From a candidate division BRC1 bacterium ADurb.Bin183 (GTDB lineage: Bacteria > Sumerlaeota > Sumerlaeia > MWCT01), in NCBI GenBank assembly GCA_002070185.1, contig MWCT01000013.1, positions 39,707 through 103,706 on the forward strand: a stretch of 64,000 nt of DNA. The letters are read 5' to 3'. Numbering within the stretch: position 1 is the first letter of the stretch; each line of letters opens with the position of its first letter. This document shows, piece after piece, positions 62,759 through 64,000 of the stretch. The position numbers and the translations under genes are program-made. The notes under the pieces were generated by a model. It searched no databases. It saw nothing but the letters and a program-made list of their open reading frames with translations, and was not told where the DNA came from.

Positions 62759-62826
62759 TATGTTGCTTGTTTCGATTAACGCCTTGCAACTCCAATAAAA
62801 TCAACAAATTATTTTTTATTTTTTTC

Positions 62827-62865
62827 TTGACTCAAAAAACAATATATACATATGACACAAGTCAT
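62827..62865 (+). promoter_or_regulatory. Candidate promoter and operator before the amidase gene
   Basis: TTGACT (62827-62832) and CATATG (62849-62854, 16-base spacer) resemble a sigma-70 promoter. An inverted repeat ATGAC-ACAA-GTCAT (62852-62865) overlaps the -10, a likely position for a repressor. The leader to the start codon is about 135 bases long. Confidence 0.35.
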
Positions 62866-62996
62866 TTATTGGGGGCAATCGTAATTTTATTGTCCCTGCG
62901 GGTTAAAACGTTTCGATCACTCTGAGAACCGCATATGGTTTTTCTTTCCCGCCACTTATTTAATTACTTCATACATTTTAAAGAGGAGGCACGATT

Positions 62997-64000
62997 ATGA
63001 GGAAGGGGTATTATCTTCTTCTGGCGCTGGCTGTTTTGTTGGTTGCGAGCGTCATGACGGCAGCGGGTGTGACGGGCGGCGAGCAGAAGGCGCTGCCAAA
63101 GGTTGAGACAAAGGGTTCGGCGGGGGAACCGTGGAATCCAGTGACGGAGGTTTCGCGTGATGATTCGGGCGATGGAAAGTCTCAGCAAGCGGCGGCGGTC
63201 ACCCTCTGTTTGCATTTATTAGCAGGACCGACCGACGACGCGTTGGATGCGGGTTATGCGTCCAGAATCCCCGCAGACACCCAATTGGTGGATGTGGAGG
63301 TCACGGACACAGAATCGGCAAAGGTGACGATACAATTCCCCGGCAAAAACCTGAGTCCGGGGGATTATAGCGATTATACCCTTTCCCAGATTGGCGAGCA
63401 GTTTGCCAAAGCCCTCGAATGCGTGGGCATTCGCAATCTGGAGATGTTCGCCCTGGATCCGATTACGGGCGAGACGCTTTCGTTCAACGATTTGATTGTG
63501 CCCGAACTGGGCAATCCGATTGTTCAAGATGAAGGCGAGGACGGTCCGAAAACCGCTCCAAGAACCGCCGTCAATGAACTGATGGGCTCCATCCCTCTGC
63601 CCAATCCGGGCAACATCACCGGCTCTCTGACGGGCAAGACCATCTATTTGAATCAGGGACACGGCTGGTTTGACGATGTTGATTTCGGCAGGTGGCGCGT
63701 GCAGCGCGGCATTGTGTCCGATTACGGCATTCTTGAAGATTTCTCCAACGCCGAACAGATTAACCTTTACACTGTTCCATACCTCATCAATGCGGGGGCG
63801 GTTGTTCTGACTGTGAGGGAGATGGATCATCAAACTAATATGATAATCATAGATGAGGAAGATGGGACATCAAACCCTTCCAACGGGACTTATGTTGAAA
63901 CAGGCTCGTGGTTTGCTTCCACGCTGAGGGGATTCAAGCAAAAGACAACGGCTTCGTGGGTGGGCGTAAACGTCAACCCGTTCAATAACGGCGGTATCAA
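62997..64000 (+). CDS. Secreted GerMN-domain/N-acetylmuramoyl-L-alanine amidase-like protein (3' end outside window)
   Basis: Start ATG 62997 with a strong GAGGAGG site; the frame stays open to the window end (334 codons). Signal peptide (about 1-25). A GerMN-like domain follows (about 65-175): LLAGPTDDALDAGYASRIPA, then strands 'QLVDVEVTDTESAKVTIQF'. From about 215 comes an Amidase_3-like domain: IYLNQGHGWFDD (zinc histidine), EDFSNAEQINLYTVPYLINA (zinc glutamate candidate) and VVLTVREMD. The GTYVETGSWFAS segment resembles the opening of a golvesin-type insert. It probably cuts the amide bond between muramic acid and the stem peptide. C-terminal catalytic residues are outside the window. Confidence 0.75.
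   Translation, partial: MRKGYYLLLALAVLLVASVMTAAGVTGGEQKALPKVETKGSAGEPWNPVTEVSRDDSGDGKSQQAAAVTLCLHLLAGPTDDALDAGYASRIPADTQLVDVEVTDTESAKVTIQFPGKNLSPGDYSDYTLSQIGEQFAKALECVGIRNLEMFALDPITGETLSFNDLIVPELGNPIVQDEGEDGPKTAPRTAVNELMGSIPLPNPGNITGSLTGKTIYLNQGHGWFDDVDFGRWRVQRGIVSDYGILEDFSNAEQINLYTVPYLINAGAVVLTVREMDHQTNMIIIDEEDGTSNPSNGTYVETGSWFASTLRGFKQKTTASWVGVNVNPFNNGGI

Overview
The window looks like chromosomal DNA of a Gram-negative, probably uncultured bacterium. KDO activation (kdsB) points to lipopolysaccharide; the MEP isoprenoid pathway (dxr, ispG, ispH), RseP, lipoproteins and murein enzymes fit a diderm. Roadblock/MglA/PATAN proteins, a bacterial microcompartment (BMC) shell protein, a dockerin-like tail and golvesin-type domains are typical of deep-branching diderm lineages (PVC, FCB and neighbouring candidate phyla), but the window does not fix the phylum. 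By eye GC is balanced, with one clearly AT-rich island (about 21.0-23.0 kb). No rRNA, tRNA, CRISPR array or IS element was seen.

Layout. 1-7.4 kb: end of a SurA/PrsA-like chaperone, then a Bat (aerotolerance) operon: BatD-like protein, BatA, BatB-BatC fusion, BatD, BatE. 7.5-10.0 kb: permease and panC. 10.0-14.9 kb (minus): secreted FlgT-like protein, pyrG, kdsB, LysM-L,D-transpeptidase. 15.1-20.9 kb: large subtilisin with dockerin-like tail, C39-like peptidase, rhomboid, dipeptide epimerase. 21.1-22.7 kb: type II restriction-modification pair whose methyltransferase carries an N-terminal HTH, followed by a 374-bp gap. 23.1-29.4 kb: phoH, pgpH-like 7TM-HD protein, GH20 hexosaminidase. 29.5-36.4 kb: five-gene glycan/lipid cluster with a B12-binding radical SAM enzyme. 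36.4-43.6 kb (minus): eight-gene operon around an MglA-like GTPase with several roadblock-fold proteins, a PATAN protein, a membrane-anchored degenerate receiver and a PDZ protein. 43.7-44.9 kb: BMC-H shell protein plus flavoprotein-like cargo candidate. 44.9-50.4 kb: hsp20, lon, orphan OppF-type ATPase, membrane-anchored unknown. 50.4-52.1 kb (minus): IspH-UbiA fusion. 52.3-55.2 kb: secreted deacetylase apparently starting at ACG, and a GT-C/TPR protein. 55.2-62.8 kb (minus): transglutaminase lipoprotein, murA, prmC, ispG, rseP, dxr, DUF2752 protein. 63.0 kb to the end: start of a secreted GerMN/amidase protein.

Themes. Envelope building and remodelling dominate (murA, kdsB, L,D-transpeptidase, dipeptide epimerase, amidase, GH20, glycosyltransferases). 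The most promising little-described unit is the MglA/roadblock operon, which looks like a membrane-tethered polarity or switch module and sits back-to-back with the BMC pair. A second unexplained signal is a set of 7-bp-phased repeat arrays at gene junctions (489, 2563, 2681, 58521, 58568), some overlapping start or stop codons.
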